From an uncultured Halomonas sp. (GTDB lineage: Bacteria; Pseudomonadota; Gammaproteobacteria; Pseudomonadales; Halomonadaceae): DNA of 64,000 nt. A program made the position numbers and the translations under genes. Positions 34,551-44,623 of the stretch are shown one piece after another (position 1 is the first letter of the stretch; every line of letters begins with the position of its first letter). Under the pieces are notes generated by a model, which saw only the letters and a program-made list of their open reading frames with translations, did no database searches and was not told where the DNA came from. Location: contig NZ_CANLTC010000004.1 in the NCBI RefSeq assembly GCF_947493865.1, positions 124,001 to 188,000 of the forward strand. The letters are read 5' to 3'.

Positions 34551-35710
34551 GATGATTCTCGTTGAGGAATATTGACGTCATGCCGGAAAGGCAAGCGCTC
34601 CTGGGCCTGGCGATAGTATGCCTCGATATGAGCGCGCTCCTGAACGCAAAAATGTGCGACGGCGCGGCGAAAATCCTGGTCCGCAATATAGTGCAAGGAA
34701 CGCAACTGCCGTGGTGCAAACCCCCGCATCAACTTGTGCTCGCCCTGGGTGCCCGGATCGAATCGGGTCAAGCCGTTTTCCAGGCAGTGCTCGATGCCCT
34801 GGTAATAGCAGGTTTCAAAATGCATGCAATCCGCTTCCACTTCACTACCCCAGTAACGGCCATACAAGGTCTTGTTACCCTGAATACAAAGTGCTGAGGC
34901 GATTGGCTGATCTTCTACTCGCGCTTGAACAAGCACCAACGCCTCGGGCAAGGTCCGTTGCAACCGCTGGAAGAAATCCAAGGGCAGATAAGGACGCTGG
35001 CCGCGCTCCAGATAGGTCATCTGATAGCAGCGGTAGAAATGTGCAAGTGCCGCCGGGTCGATCTCATCACCGGTCAGACGTGACAGCGTAATCCCCTGCT
35101 CCGCCACGCGCCGCCGTTCACGACGAATCTCCTTGCGCCGTTTCGAACTCATCGCCGCCAGAAATCCATCGAAATCACCGAAGCCGGTGTCTTGCCACTG
35201 GAACTGCACGCCTCGGCGCTCGATCAGCTCAGGCACTGCGGCTTTCCAGGCATCGACTTCCGCATCTTCCGCAAACAAGAGATGCCAGCTCGAAAGGCTT
35301 TCGTCGCAGCAATGTTCTGCCAGCGCCGCAAACACGGCGGCGGGCGTATCTACCCGCGTACTGATGGCGGTTCGCGTGCCTGGGGCGGGTGTATAAGGTA
35401 TCGCCGTCAAGGTCTTTGGGTAGTAGTCGCCGCCGGCTCGCTCCCAGGCGTCCGCCCAGGACCAGTCGAACACATACTCTCCCCGGGAATGGCGCTTGTA
35501 GTAGCGTGGCATCGCCGCCACCAGGATGTCTTTCTGCCAGACCAGCAAATGCGCCGGCGTCCAGCCGGTGGCGGATGTCACCGCTCCGGAGGCCTCCAGG
35601 GCATGCAGAAATTCATGTCGCAAAAAGGGCTGGTCGGCATCGATCAAGGCATTCCATTGCCGTGCGGGTACAGCCTCCATGGAGGCAATAGTGCGTACCT
35701 CGAAGCGCAT
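34547..35710 (-). CDS. FemAB-like / GNAT-fold protein (peptidogalycan biosynthesis type)
   Basis: 387 residues in the FemAB-like acyltransferase family of unknown substrate. Signatures are RHEFLHALEASGAV near residue 31, RRKEIRRERRRVAEQGITL near 190, HFYRCYQMTYLERGQRPYL and GRYWGSEVEADCMHFETCYYQ-type text. The C-terminus has FDPGTQGEHKLMRGFAP. No signal peptide. The gene overlaps the antiporter start by 4 bp, so they are co-translated. The function is not proven; the name comes from the family. Confidence 0.83.
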   Translation of the reverse strand: MRFEVRTIASMEAVPARQWNALIDADQPFLRHEFLHALEASGAVTSATGWTPAHLLVWQKDILVAAMPRYYKRHSRGEYVFDWSWADAWERAGGDYYPKTLTAIPYTPAPGTRTAISTRVDTPAAVFAALAEHCCDESLSSWHLLFAEDAEVDAWKAAVPELIERRGVQFQWQDTGFGDFDGFLAAMSSKRRKEIRRERRRVAEQGITLSRLTGDEIDPAALAHFYRCYQMTYLERGQRPYLPLDFFQRLQRTLPEALVLVQARVEDQPIASALCIQGNKTLYGRYWGSEVEADCMHFETCYYQGIEHCLENGLTRFDPGTQGEHKLMRGFAPRQLRSLHYIADQDFRRAVAHFCVQERAHIEAYYRQAQERLPFRHDVNIPQRESS

Positions 35711-35730
35711 CTTTTCTCCTTGCGCAGTGT

Positions 35731-36588
35731 CTATCGGTTGCCGTTCAGGACCCTGTCCAGGGTCAGCAATGCGGCCTGCCAGGAAGCAGCGTCTGCGGCG
35801 GCATCATAGGCCAGAGGCAGGTCGAACTGCGCTGCCGCGTCATCCGCCGCCGGGTTGGTAAACCCATGGGTGGCCGTTGGGTAGTTGATCACCTCGACCT
35901 GAGCACCTTGCGCCTCGAGTGCCTGGGCCATCGATATTAGATCCTCTCGCTTGACCAGCGGATCCTGGGCGCCATTGTAAATCTTTACTGCACCATCGAA
36001 AGCTTGGGGGTTGGTAGCCGCTTGGGTAGGACTGCCATGAAAGCTGATCGCTGCTTCGATGGGCATGCCCGAGAGTGCCATGTTCATGACCACCCCACCG
36101 CCGAAACAGTAGCCGATAGCCGCCATGCCCTTGCTCTCATCCACCCAGGGGCTTTCGCGTAGACTGGCCATAGCCGCTTCGAGTCGCGCCCGGGCCGCGG
36201 GCCAATCCTTCATGACCTGGCTCGAAAACATGCCGGCGTCATCCGGATGCGTGGCTACCTGACCGTCGCCATACATGTCCACGGCCAATGCCACGAAACC
36301 CAAGGCTGCCAGTTGGTCGGCCCGGGCCCGGGCATAGTCGTTCAGGCCCCACCATTCGTGCACCACGATCACCGCTGGGCGAGGCTGGTCGTCATTGACG
36401 TTGCGCGCAAGATAACCTTCATAGATCTCGCCACCTGTCGAATAGGTGAAGCGTTCCCCTGCAACCCGAGGCCCTATCTTGATGTTCGTCTCGAGCTCCA
36501 TGTCCGTGGGCGACGTTTGAGTCTGGGCGATGGCAACGTTCGTCATTGCGCCCCCTAGCAGCCAGAACAGCATGAAAAGTATGCGCAT
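35731..36588 (-). CDS. Dienelactone hydrolase family protein, secreted
   Basis: 285 residues with a signal peptide (MRILFMLFWLLGGAMTNVAIAQ). VIVVHEWWGLNDYARARADQ is the family block before the nucleophile. The catalytic Cys is in AAIGYCFGGGVVMNMALSG (Cys in place of Ser is typical of the family), and the His in NYPTATHGFTNPAA. The export signal is unusual for the cytosolic chlorocatechol enzyme; this version is likely a general esterase of the periplasm. It is 20 bp upstream of the FemAB-like gene. Confidence 0.87.
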   Translation of the reverse strand: MRILFMLFWLLGGAMTNVAIAQTQTSPTDMELETNIKIGPRVAGERFTYSTGGEIYEGYLARNVNDDQPRPAVIVVHEWWGLNDYARARADQLAALGFVALAVDMYGDGQVATHPDDAGMFSSQVMKDWPAARARLEAAMASLRESPWVDESKGMAAIGYCFGGGVVMNMALSGMPIEAAISFHGSPTQAATNPQAFDGAVKIYNGAQDPLVKREDLISMAQALEAQGAQVEVINYPTATHGFTNPAADDAAAQFDLPLAYDAAADAASWQAALLTLDRVLNGNR

Positions 36589-36699
36589 GACAGAGCCTCC
36601 TTTTTTGTCCTTGTTTTTACCATAGCATGGCTTGCCGCAAGGCTCATGGCCGAGCGCAGTAATTTGTAATACCCCCTCAGCCCTTGCCGCATGCTTTAT

Positions 36700-38379
36700 C
36701 TATTTATCGCTCAGGGCCTGGTGAACGCGGTTACGCCCCCCGCGCTTGGCCGCGTAGAGCCCCATATCCGCCCGATGCATCAACGCTTCGAGTGTTTCCA
36801 TGTCATGGCGTTCGGCAATACCGAAGCTGACGGTGAAATTCAGCCACTGGCCGTAGAACTCAACCTGGGTTTCCTCGAATTCCTGGCGTAGCCGCTCCGC
36901 CAATCTGGCGGCTTCATGAAGCGCATGGCCGCTCAACATCAGCGCAAACTCCTCACCGCCAATGCGTCCGAAAATATCGTGGGAGCGCAGTGTCCTGCGG
37001 CAGATATCCCCCAGGCTTGCCAGTACCAGATCACCCGCCGCATGACCGTAGGTGTCGTTGATCGCCTTGAAGTTGTCGATATCGAAAATCACCAGGGACA
37101 ACCGCGAAGGCATGGCATCCACTGCGCTGATCTCCGTCTCGATACAGTCCATGAATGCCCGGCGGTTGAGCGCTCCGGTCAAGCTGTCCGTGGTGGACAT
37201 TTCATGCAGCTTCATTTCCCGCAACTTGCGGGCGGTCACATCACGTACCACTCCCAGAATCCACTCGTAACGATTGGTCTGTGGGCTGATATAGGGCGAG
37301 CAACTGATTTCCAGCCATACGTAGTGGCCCTGGCTATGACGTGCGCGCAGTTCAAGCTGCAGCGCCTTTCCCTGGCACGAGGCTTCGTGCAGCCGTCGCC
37401 GTACTCGCGGCGCATCATCCGGTGGCAACAGCTCGATCAATGCGCGACCGTAAAGATCTTCTGCGGTGTAGCCAAGCATGGTTTCTATGGACGGCGAGGC
37501 AAACCGACAGACCCCATCGGAATCGAACAGCATGATCAAATCGCTCACCTGCTCGATGATGAACCGGTAGCGTCGCTCGCTTTCGATGAGGGCCAGTTGG
37601 GCCTGCTTATGAAGGGTAATGTCTTCACAGAAGCCATGCCATAGCACGCTACCATCCGCCTCCTGCTGTGGCGTTGCATGGCCGGACACCCAGAGCTGAT
37701 AACCATGGGGATGGCGATAGCGAAACTCGCAGCGCCAGACACTCAAGCGCAGGGCACTGCGATGAATGTTGCGCCATAACGTCTCGGTATCCTCGGGATG
37801 CACGCGACCGATGGCCTCTTCGGCACTCTCGACGAGCGTCTCGGGAGACACGCCGAATAGCCGCTTTGCACCGGAACTCACCAGAGGGAAGGTCAGGCGT
37901 CCATTCGTGCCCAAACGGCATTGGTACAAGGCGCCAGGCAGCTGGTCGCTCAACTCCTCGAAGCGCCCGAGCAGTGACTGCCGCTTGGTCACGTCGGTCA
38001 ATGAGCCGACCAACTCCGTGACCTTGCCGTGCTCATCGCGATGAAGACTGATATCGTCTTGAAGATGGCGCCACTCACCCTGGGATGTTTGCAAGGTGTA
38101 GTTAATGGAAACGCGCTCGCCGCCCGTATCGATGGCGCGTTGCAGTTGAGCAAGTGCGCCATGCCGTGTTTCTTCGCTCAATAGCGCCAGCCAGCGCCCG
38201 GGATCGGCTTGAAGAACATCGCGGTCGACCCCGGCCAGGGATTCGATACCTTGACACGCATAATGGAGCTGCCCCTGCCACCAATCGACGCTCGTGGCAT
38301 AAATCACCACCGGAGTCGCTTGCAACAACTTGTCGAGAACCGCCGTCGAGTGCTTCAGCAAAGAGGGTGACATGCTCAT
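36700..38379 (-). CDS. PAS-PAS-PAS diguanylate cyclase
   Basis: 559 residues from the ATG at 38379, with AGGGA 4 bp upstream; in-frame starts at 38421 (ATG) and 38451 (GTG) would add a CDVC-containing segment. Three PAS repeats can be traced (starting near ATPVVIYATSVD, DQLPGALYQCRLG and IEQVSDLIMLFDSD, with PAC segments such as VVRDVTARK). The GGDEF domain ends the protein: DSLTGALNRRAFM, then GRIGGEEFALML (active site) with RSHD five residues before it as a product-inhibition site. It makes cyclic di-GMP. No membrane segment, so the PAS sensing is cytosolic. Confidence 0.9.
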   Translation of the reverse strand: MSMSPSLLKHSTAVLDKLLQATPVVIYATSVDWWQGQLHYACQGIESLAGVDRDVLQADPGRWLALLSEETRHGALAQLQRAIDTGGERVSINYTLQTSQGEWRHLQDDISLHRDEHGKVTELVGSLTDVTKRQSLLGRFEELSDQLPGALYQCRLGTNGRLTFPLVSSGAKRLFGVSPETLVESAEEAIGRVHPEDTETLWRNIHRSALRLSVWRCEFRYRHPHGYQLWVSGHATPQQEADGSVLWHGFCEDITLHKQAQLALIESERRYRFIIEQVSDLIMLFDSDGVCRFASPSIETMLGYTAEDLYGRALIELLPPDDAPRVRRRLHEASCQGKALQLELRARHSQGHYVWLEISCSPYISPQTNRYEWILGVVRDVTARKLREMKLHEMSTTDSLTGALNRRAFMDCIETEISAVDAMPSRLSLVIFDIDNFKAINDTYGHAAGDLVLASLGDICRRTLRSHDIFGRIGGEEFALMLSGHALHEAARLAERLRQEFEETQVEFYGQWLNFTVSFGIAERHDMETLEALMHRADMGLYAAKRGGRNRVHQALSDK

Positions 38380-38787
38380 ATGATCCCTGAACGTTGATTC
38401 ACAGACGTCACATTCACGCATGTGGTCAATGATATTGTCGACGATACCCACGCTGAAAACGCAAACCGATGAGCACTGGCAATCAAGGCGTTCGCGTATT
38501 ATCTAAACGATGCGACTTGCTGACATGTGATGAGAATGGATGATACCACCATCGAATACGGCGTCATCGATAACCAGAAATGCGGCTAACCATAATTAGC
38601 AACGACAGTCATAGTGACAGAGCCCTATACACAAGAATAGAGCTAGAATGGAGAACAACCATAACGCTGGATCGACCGTAAGCACTGCTCCGAATGTTAT
38701 TGAACCCCAACGCTAAAATCTACAGGGCATGCCCACCAAGAAGGAATGCCCGAAAATTTCCTGAAATATTTCTAGCCCATAGCCAAC
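38380..38787. other. Intergenic region between the cyclase and gap
   Basis: 408 bp with no gene that I can support. A weak hairpin (GGGCAT/ATGCCC, 38727-38754) on the minus strand precedes an ATTTTAG stretch and may end the gap transcript. The rest is AT-rich with no tRNA cloverleaf or long repeat visible. Upstream alternative starts of the cyclase fall within its first 70 bp. Confidence 0.5.
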
Positions 38788-39789
38788 TCACCTGGCCGCC
38801 TGCATGGCCAACGCCGTGTCCAGCATGCGATTGGAAAACCCCCACTCATTGTCATACCAGGCCATGACCTTGACCAACCGCCCACTCACGCGTGTGTGAT
38901 TGGCATCGAAGATGGAAGAATGGGCATCGTGATTGAAGTCGATGGATACCAGTGGCTGTGCGTTGACCGCGAGTATCGGCGATTGCTCGGCAGCAGCCTC
39001 CACGATCGCGTTGACTTCTTCCTTGGTGGTCTCTCGGCTGGCGGTGAACACCAGATCCACCAGGGAGACATTGATCACGGGCACCCGCACCGCAAGACCG
39101 TCGAACTTGCCTTCAAGATCCGGCAATACCCGCCCTACCGCTGCTGCTGCGCCAGTCTTGGTAGGAATCATCGACTGGGTGGCACTGCGCGCACGATAAG
39201 GATCGGAGTGATAGGCATCGGACAGGTTCTGATCGTTGGTGTAGGCATGCACGGTGGTCATCAACCCGTTCTCGATGCCGATTCCCTCGTGTAGCGCCTT
39301 GGCAACCGGCGCCAGACAGTTGGTCGTGCAAGAGGCATTGGAGACCACCCGATGCTCGGCGGTGAGCACATGCTCGTTGACGCCGTAGACGATCATGGCA
39401 TCCGCATCCGGGCTCGGTGCCGAAATCAGCACGGATTGCGCGCCGGCATCAAGGTGTTTTGCAGCTGCCTCGCGCTTCTTGAAAAGCCCGGTGCACTCCA
39501 TCACCAGGTCGACCTCGAGGTCTGCCCAGGGCAGCTTGGAAGGATCGCGTTCGGCATAGATATTGATGCGATCGCCGGCGACACTGAGCGAGTCCTCGTC
39601 ATGATCGACCATATAACCGAACTGACCGTGAACGCTGTCATGCTTGAGAAGGCGGGCACTCGTCTCCGGATCGCTCAGATCGTTGATGGCGACGACCTGA
39701 ACCTGATCACGATAGGCATTTTCGTAGAGGGCACGCACTACATTACGGCCAATACGTCCGAATCCATTGATCGCTACGCGTAAAGTCAT
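38788..39789 (-). CDS. gap: Glyceraldehyde-3-phosphate dehydrogenase, type I
   Basis: 333 residues from the ATG at 39789, preceded by [30 protein letters not shown] is the NAD-binding start; [19 protein letters not shown] has the catalytic Cys; the His partner follows in [11 protein letters not shown]-terminal [17 protein letters not shown] is typical. It oxidises glyceraldehyde 3-phosphate, here in the lower Entner-Doudoroff/glycolytic branch. Divergent from edd with 202 bp between starts, as in Pseudomonas gap-edd clusters. Confidence 0.95.
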   Translation of the reverse strand: MTLRVAINGFGRIGRNVVRALYENAYRDQVQVVAINDLSDPETSARLLKHDSVHGQFGYMVDHDEDSLSVAGDRINIYAERDPSKLPWADLEVDLVMECTGLFKKREAAAKHLDAGAQSVLISAPSPDADAMIVYGVNEHVLTAEHRVVSNASCTTNCLAPVAKALHEGIGIENGLMTTVHAYTNDQNLSDAYHSDPYRARSATQSMIPTKTGAAAAVGRVLPDLEGKFDGLAVRVPVINVSLVDLVFTASRETTKEEVNAIVEAAAEQSPILAVNAQPLVSIDFNHDAHSSIFDANHTRVSGRLVKVMAWYDNEWGFSNRMLDTALAMQAAR

Positions 39790-39991
39790 GAAGGGTCTCC
39801 TGCAGCAAGCTAAAATGCATTGATGGCAAGGTCTATAACGATCTCGCAGTTCGTGAACTTCGAACAGCAAGCAACCTTGAGAAAACGCTCTTAGCGTTTT
39901 ACTTGTAATCTGGTTTATAACGCAAGGACGTTCAACCAATTTTTTGTTAAGTTTACGTACATAGCAATCCAATTATCGATAGAGGCTTTTC
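39790..39991. promoter_or_regulatory. Divergent gap/edd control region with hairpin
   Basis: 202 bp between two divergent starts. It contains a perfect hairpin at 39882-39900 (AAAACGCT, CTT loop, AGCGTTTT) and an AT-rich stretch TTGTTAAGTTTACGTACA at 39944-39961. In pseudomonads this region binds HexR; a loose HexR-like half-site pair (TGTAAT..TTATAA) is at 39904-39920, but I cannot call it confidently. edd has GAGG 8 bp before its ATG. Confidence 0.4.
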
Positions 39992-41848
39992 ATGAACATC
40001 CACTCCACCGTCGCCCAGGTCACTCGCCGTATTCGCGAACGCTCCCAAGAGCGACGAGCAAGCTATGAGCGCCACATGCAGGATCAGCACCGTCAGGGCG
40101 TGCATCGTGGTGAACTTTCCTGCGGCAATCTTGCCCATGGTTTCGCCGCCTGCGGAAGCGAGGACAAGGACCGGCTAAAACTGACCAACAGTGCCAACCT
40201 GGGAATAGTTTCGTCATATAACGACATGCTTTCCGCCCATCAACCCTTGGGTTCGTTTCCCGATTCGATCAAGGAGGCGGCACGCCAGATGGGGTCGACC
40301 GCGCAGTTCGCCGGTGGCGTACCCGCCATGTGCGATGGCGTGACCCAAGGCCAGCCGGGTATGGAGCTGTCGCTCTTTTCCCGGGACACCATCGCCATGG
40401 CCACCGCAGTGGCGCTATCCCATAACATGTTCGATGCGGCGCTACTCTTGGGTATATGTGACAAGATTGTGCCGGGTCTGTTCATAGGCGCTGCACGTTT
40501 TGGTCATTTGCCCACGATTTTCGTTCCTGGCGGCCCTATGCCCAGCGGGCTTCCCAACAGCGAGAAGGCCCGCATACGACAGCTCTATACCGAAGGCAAG
40601 GTCGGCCGCGAAGAGCTGCTCGAAGCCGAATCCGCGTCCTATCACAGCCCGGGCACCTGCACCTTTTATGGCACCGCCAACTCCAATCAGTTGATGATGG
40701 AAATGATGGGGCTGCATCTACCCGGCGCCTCCTTCGTCAATCCCAATACGCCGTTGCGTGAAGCGCTGACTCGCTACGCCGCGGAGCAGGCCATCCGCAA
40801 CAGCGAACCCGGTGGCAACTATCGCCCGTTCTGGCAGCAGATCGACGAAAAAGCGATCGTCAATGCCGTTGTTGGTCTGCTCGTCTCCGGCGGCTCCACC
40901 AATCACACGCTACACCTGGTGGCCATGGCCGGCGCGGTGGGCCTCACGCTCACTTGGGACGACTTTACCGAACTTTCCGCAGTGACCCCGAGCCTGACCC
41001 GCATCTACCCCAACGGGCAGGCGGATGTGAATCACTTTCAGGCCGCAGGCGGCATGAGCTTCCTGACTCGAGAGCTACTCGATGCCGGCCTGATCCATGG
41101 CGACATCCCCTGCGTGTTCGGCGGCGATCTAACCGACTATACCCAGGAGCCCTTTCTCGAGGATGGTCGGCTGGTATGGCGCGAAGGCCCGACCCAGAGC
41201 CTGGACCTGGACGTTCTGCGCCCGGTTTCCGAGCCGTTCTCGCCCACGGGTGGCCTGACCGTGCTCAACGGCAACCTGGGCCGCGGTGTCATCAAGGTAT
41301 CCGCGGTCAAGCCCGAGCACCGTCTGGTGGAGGCGCCGGTGCGTCTGTTCAACGATCAGAACGAAGTCAAGGCGGCCTTCGATGCCGGCGAGCTCGACCG
41401 CGACGTCATCGTGGTGGTGCGTTTCCAGGGTCCCCGGGCCAACGGCATGCCGGAGCTGCACAAGCTCACTCCGTATCTGGGTGTACTTCAGGATCGCGGT
41501 TTTCAGGTGGCACTGGTGACGGATGGCCGCATGTCCGGGGCGTCGGGCAAGGTACCCGCTGCCATTCACATGACCCCGGAGGCCATCGACGGTGGTCCGC
41601 TGGCCAAGCTTCGCGAGGGCGATGTGCTGCGCCTGGACGCGGACAAGGGCGAGTTGAGCGCAGTGGTGGACGAGGCTGAATGGCAGGCCAGGGAAGCCAC
41701 CATCATGGATCTGGAGCACTACCGTTATGGCATGGGTCGTGAGCTGTTCGCGGGGTTTCGCCAGCTGGTCAATGGCGCGGAAGAAGGCGCCTCGGTCTTT
41801 GGCGGTTTCGAGAGCCAGGATCTGGCAAGAGGGACCGACCGGGCATGA
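39992..41848 (+). CDS. edd: 6-phosphogluconate dehydratase
   Basis: 618 residues, the size of Edd. Cysteines for the 4Fe-4S cluster are in [32 protein letters not shown] and [34 protein letters not shown] and [20 protein letters not shown] are further dehydratase-family signatures. It converts 6-phosphogluconate to 2-keto-3-deoxy-6-phosphogluconate. The matching aldolase (eda) is not in the window. First gene of the edd-glk operon. Confidence 0.97.
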   Translation: MNIHSTVAQVTRRIRERSQERRASYERHMQDQHRQGVHRGELSCGNLAHGFAACGSEDKDRLKLTNSANLGIVSSYNDMLSAHQPLGSFPDSIKEAARQMGSTAQFAGGVPAMCDGVTQGQPGMELSLFSRDTIAMATAVALSHNMFDAALLLGICDKIVPGLFIGAARFGHLPTIFVPGGPMPSGLPNSEKARIRQLYTEGKVGREELLEAESASYHSPGTCTFYGTANSNQLMMEMMGLHLPGASFVNPNTPLREALTRYAAEQAIRNSEPGGNYRPFWQQIDEKAIVNAVVGLLVSGGSTNHTLHLVAMAGAVGLTLTWDDFTELSAVTPSLTRIYPNGQADVNHFQAAGGMSFLTRELLDAGLIHGDIPCVFGGDLTDYTQEPFLEDGRLVWREGPTQSLDLDVLRPVSEPFSPTGGLTVLNGNLGRGVIKVSAVKPEHRLVEAPVRLFNDQNEVKAAFDAGELDRDVIVVVRFQGPRANGMPELHKLTPYLGVLQDRGFQVALVTDGRMSGASGKVPAAIHMTPEAIDGGPLAKLREGDVLRLDADKGELSAVVDEAEWQAREATIMDLEHYRYGMGRELFAGFRQLVNGAEEGASVFGGFESQDLARGTDRA

Positions 41849-42849
41849 GTTCGAACATGAGTTCAGATGCGAGTTCGGATAGGCATGAAATGGCTCTGAT
41901 CGGGGATATTGGCGGCACCAATGCGCGTTTCGCTCTGGTCAAGCGGGGTTCCTTCGAGCTGAACGATATTCTGATTCTTCGCTGTGCCGATTACCCACGA
42001 CTGGAAGATGCCATTCGTGACTATCTGAACCGGGTCGGTGCTACTGGCGAACGTGCGCCGCGAGAAGCATGTCTGGCCTTCGCTTGTCCGGTGCATGCCG
42101 ACGAAGTGTGCATGACCAATAATGCCTGGTGTTTTTCCAAGCGCCAGGTAAAAGAGGCGTTCGGCTTCTCGCTGTTTAAGGTGATCAATGACTTCACCGC
42201 TCAGGCTCTGGGCGTGCCTCATCTCCTGGCGGATGAGTTGATCCCCGTAAAGGCCGGCACAAGCGAGCCGCATCGCGCCCGCCTGGTCATCGGGCCAGGT
42301 ACGGGACTCGGCGTTGCGGGGCTTTTCCCAGGCCAGAACAACTGGATTCCGCTACCCACCGAAGGGGGGCATGCCACCTTCGCCCCCACGGATGACCGCG
42401 AGCGCGAACTGCTGGGTTATTTTCAAGAGAAGTACGGCCGTGTTTCCGTGGAGCGTTTATTGTGCGGTCAGGGGCTGCTCGATCTATACCGCGCTCATGC
42501 CGCTCTTGCGGGTAAGGCGTCACTCTACAACTCTGCTGCTGATGTTACCGGCGCGGCTCGGGCCGGCGATGTCCTGGCCGAAGAGGTACTTCTGCGCTTT
42601 CTGAAAATTCTGGGCGATGCCTGCGGCGATGCGGCGTTGATGATCGGCGCGCAAGGCGGTATCTATTTATGCGGCGGAATCCTTCCTCGGCTCGTCGACT
42701 GGCTCCAACGCAGCCGTTTTTGTGAAGCATTCATCCACAAAGGGCGCATGAGCGCTTACAATGCGCGCATCCCCGTCTGGGTGGTCAACGCGCCCTGGAC
42801 CGGCTTGCATGGTGCCGCAGAGGCGCTACACAACAAGGAGGTTGAATGA
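41845..42849 (+). CDS. glk: Glucokinase (ROK-unrelated, bacterial Glk family)
   Basis: 334 residues, with a 4-bp overlap of the edd stop. [15 protein letters not shown] near residue 18 is the phosphate-1 motif; [14 protein letters not shown] gives the catalytic Asp; [13 protein letters not shown] is the ATP-binding motif; and [16 protein letters not shown] is typical of Glk. A Ser-rich start ([10 protein letters not shown]) precedes the fold. It phosphorylates glucose for the Entner-Doudoroff route. Co-translated with the following mutarotase. Confidence 0.95.
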   Translation: MSSNMSSDASSDRHEMALIGDIGGTNARFALVKRGSFELNDILILRCADYPRLEDAIRDYLNRVGATGERAPREACLAFACPVHADEVCMTNNAWCFSKRQVKEAFGFSLFKVINDFTAQALGVPHLLADELIPVKAGTSEPHRARLVIGPGTGLGVAGLFPGQNNWIPLPTEGGHATFAPTDDRERELLGYFQEKYGRVSVERLLCGQGLLDLYRAHAALAGKASLYNSAADVTGAARAGDVLAEEVLLRFLKILGDACGDAALMIGAQGGIYLCGGILPRLVDWLQRSRFCEAFIHKGRMSAYNARIPVWVVNAPWTGLHGAAEALHNKEVE

Positions 42850-43748
42850 TTCCGTCATCCCTGCGCCAACTACTCGATGCCACTCAGGGCCAGCGTCTTG
42901 AAACCTGGCAAGGCAGACAAGTATGGCTGGCCCGGGAGTCTTGGGGAGAGCTTGTCGTATCCCTGCAAGGAGCGCAGGTGCTGCATTTTTTACCCGCGCC
43001 CGAAGCCGAGCGTTTACCCGAAGTCGATGCCGCGTCGGCGCTACAGGGCTGGCTTTGGATGACGCCGACGCCGCAACCGCTGCCCGGAGCGATTCGTGGC
43101 GGCATTCCATTGTGCTGGCCCTGGTTTGCCAATGAATCGCCGGATGGCCAGGGGGAGATGCATGGCCCCGCCCGCAAGGCGCAGTGGCGTCTGGATGCAA
43201 CGGACGAACACGAGGACGGCATCGAACTGCATCTCTTTCCCGAGACCCGTCTGCACGAACAGCTTATCCCCCGAGCGGTGATCCAGGCCAATGCACAGCG
43301 CCTGCACGTGGAACTGATTACCGAGCATCGCGGCACCACGCCGGTCAAGCTCACCGCCGCCCTGCATACCTACCTACAAGTATCTCACGCGCATCGCTGC
43401 AATCTCGAAGGGCTGGCCGGTGCCCGCTATCTCGACAAGCTCGAGGGTTTCGCTGAAGGCGTACAGCAGGGCGAACCCGGTATTCGTGGCGCCATCGACC
43501 GTATCTATCAGTCCAATCATGAAGTGGTGCTCGACGATGGCGAACGCCGCCTGCGTATTGCCAAGCAAGGTAGCGACTCGACGGTCGTATGGCACCCGGA
43601 CCAGGAGCTTCCACCGGATACCCCGGCCGAGGCGGGTCATCACTTTCTCTGTATCGAAGCAGCCTGTACCCGACTCGACCCTGTCTGGCTGGTACCCGGC
43701 GCCCAGCACTTGCTAGCCACCATCATCAGTCGTGAGGACACCCCATGA
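42846..43748 (+). CDS. D-hexose-6-phosphate mutarotase (YeaD family)
   Basis: 300 residues, galactose-mutarotase-like beta-sandwich. IRGGIPLCWPWFANESPDGQ and GEMHGPARKAQW are the YeaD signatures, with HTYLQVSHAHRCNLEGLAGA downstream giving the catalytic His region. It interconverts alpha and beta anomers of glucose 6-phosphate. Its start overlaps the glk stop by 4 bp and its stop overlaps the next gene by 4 bp, so a tight operon with edd-glk. Confidence 0.9.
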   Translation: MIPSSLRQLLDATQGQRLETWQGRQVWLARESWGELVVSLQGAQVLHFLPAPEAERLPEVDAASALQGWLWMTPTPQPLPGAIRGGIPLCWPWFANESPDGQGEMHGPARKAQWRLDATDEHEDGIELHLFPETRLHEQLIPRAVIQANAQRLHVELITEHRGTTPVKLTAALHTYLQVSHAHRCNLEGLAGARYLDKLEGFAEGVQQGEPGIRGAIDRIYQSNHEVVLDDGERRLRIAKQGSDSTVVWHPDQELPPDTPAEAGHHFLCIEAACTRLDPVWLVPGAQHLLATIISREDTP

Positions 43749-44623
43749 CCGACGATTCGCTGACTTTCGATGTGCCATTCGTGCTGGGCATGATGCGTTT
43801 GAGCGAATCTTATGAGCTGAGCGATCCTGCACGGCTGGCGGATTGGCTCGAAGCCCGCATCGATGAGGGGCTTACCTGGTTCGATCATGCCGACATCCAC
43901 GGCAAACGCAGCAGCGAAACCCTCTTTGGCCAAGCCCTCAAACAGCGCCCGACCCTGAAGTCCCGCGTCAAGGTCATCACCAAGGCAGACGTCGTATTGC
44001 CGTCTCTGGATACTTCGCGCTTCGGGGTGAAGCACTACGACACCTCCACGGACTATCTCGAATCCGCCATCGACGCCTCGCTAGCCCGACTGGGGGTAGA
44101 ACGACTGGAGTATTTTCTGCTGCATCGTCCGGACCCCTTGATGGATGCCGAGGCCACTGCCAGGGCCCTGGACGATGCCATCGATGCGGGCAAGGTCGGA
44201 GCCGCGGGGGTCTCCAACTTCCTTCCCGAACAGTGGCGGCGCCTGCAACGGGGCATGAAGCATCGTCTCGAACTTCACCAGTTACAGCTATCCCTGGCGC
44301 GCCCCGCCCCCCTGTTCGATGGACTGTACGACGCACTGGTGAGCGACGGTCAGAAGCCCATGGCCTGGTCGCCCTTGGGCGGCGGCTCGGTCTTCGAGGA
44401 CATCCTGGGCTCGGCGCTGACAAAACTGGCCCAGGAATTCGGCGTCAGTCGTGCCGGTCTCGCCCTGGCTTGGCTGCGTCGTATTCCCGGCAATCCCGTA
44501 CCGGTCATCGGCACGCTAAAGGATAAGCGCCTGCATGCCCTGGCCCGGGAAGGCCAACTGGATATCGATCGCGCCACCTGGTTTGCGCTACTCGAGGAGG
44601 CACGCAGCCAGCGAGTGGCTTAG
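43745..44623 (+). CDS. Aldo/keto reductase, YdhF-like, with His at the catalytic Tyr position
   Basis: 292 residues of the AKR (TIM barrel) fold, close to the YdhF group (FLLHRPDPLMDAEATARALD and GVSNFLPEQWRRL). The catalytic Asp (FDHADIHG), Lys (VITKADV) and His (LLHRPDP) are present, but the Tyr expected after Asp in DxAxxYG is His (codon CAC). NADPH-dependent carbonyl reduction is the family activity; it may be altered or lost here. The last gene of the sugar operon, meeting the esterase gene tail to tail with a 4-bp overlap. Confidence 0.85.
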   Translation: MTDDSLTFDVPFVLGMMRLSESYELSDPARLADWLEARIDEGLTWFDHADIHGKRSSETLFGQALKQRPTLKSRVKVITKADVVLPSLDTSRFGVKHYDTSTDYLESAIDASLARLGVERLEYFLLHRPDPLMDAEATARALDDAIDAGKVGAAGVSNFLPEQWRRLQRGMKHRLELHQLQLSLARPAPLFDGLYDALVSDGQKPMAWSPLGGGSVFEDILGSALTKLAQEFGVSRAGLALAWLRRIPGNPVPVIGTLKDKRLHALAREGQLDIDRATWFALLEEARSQRVA

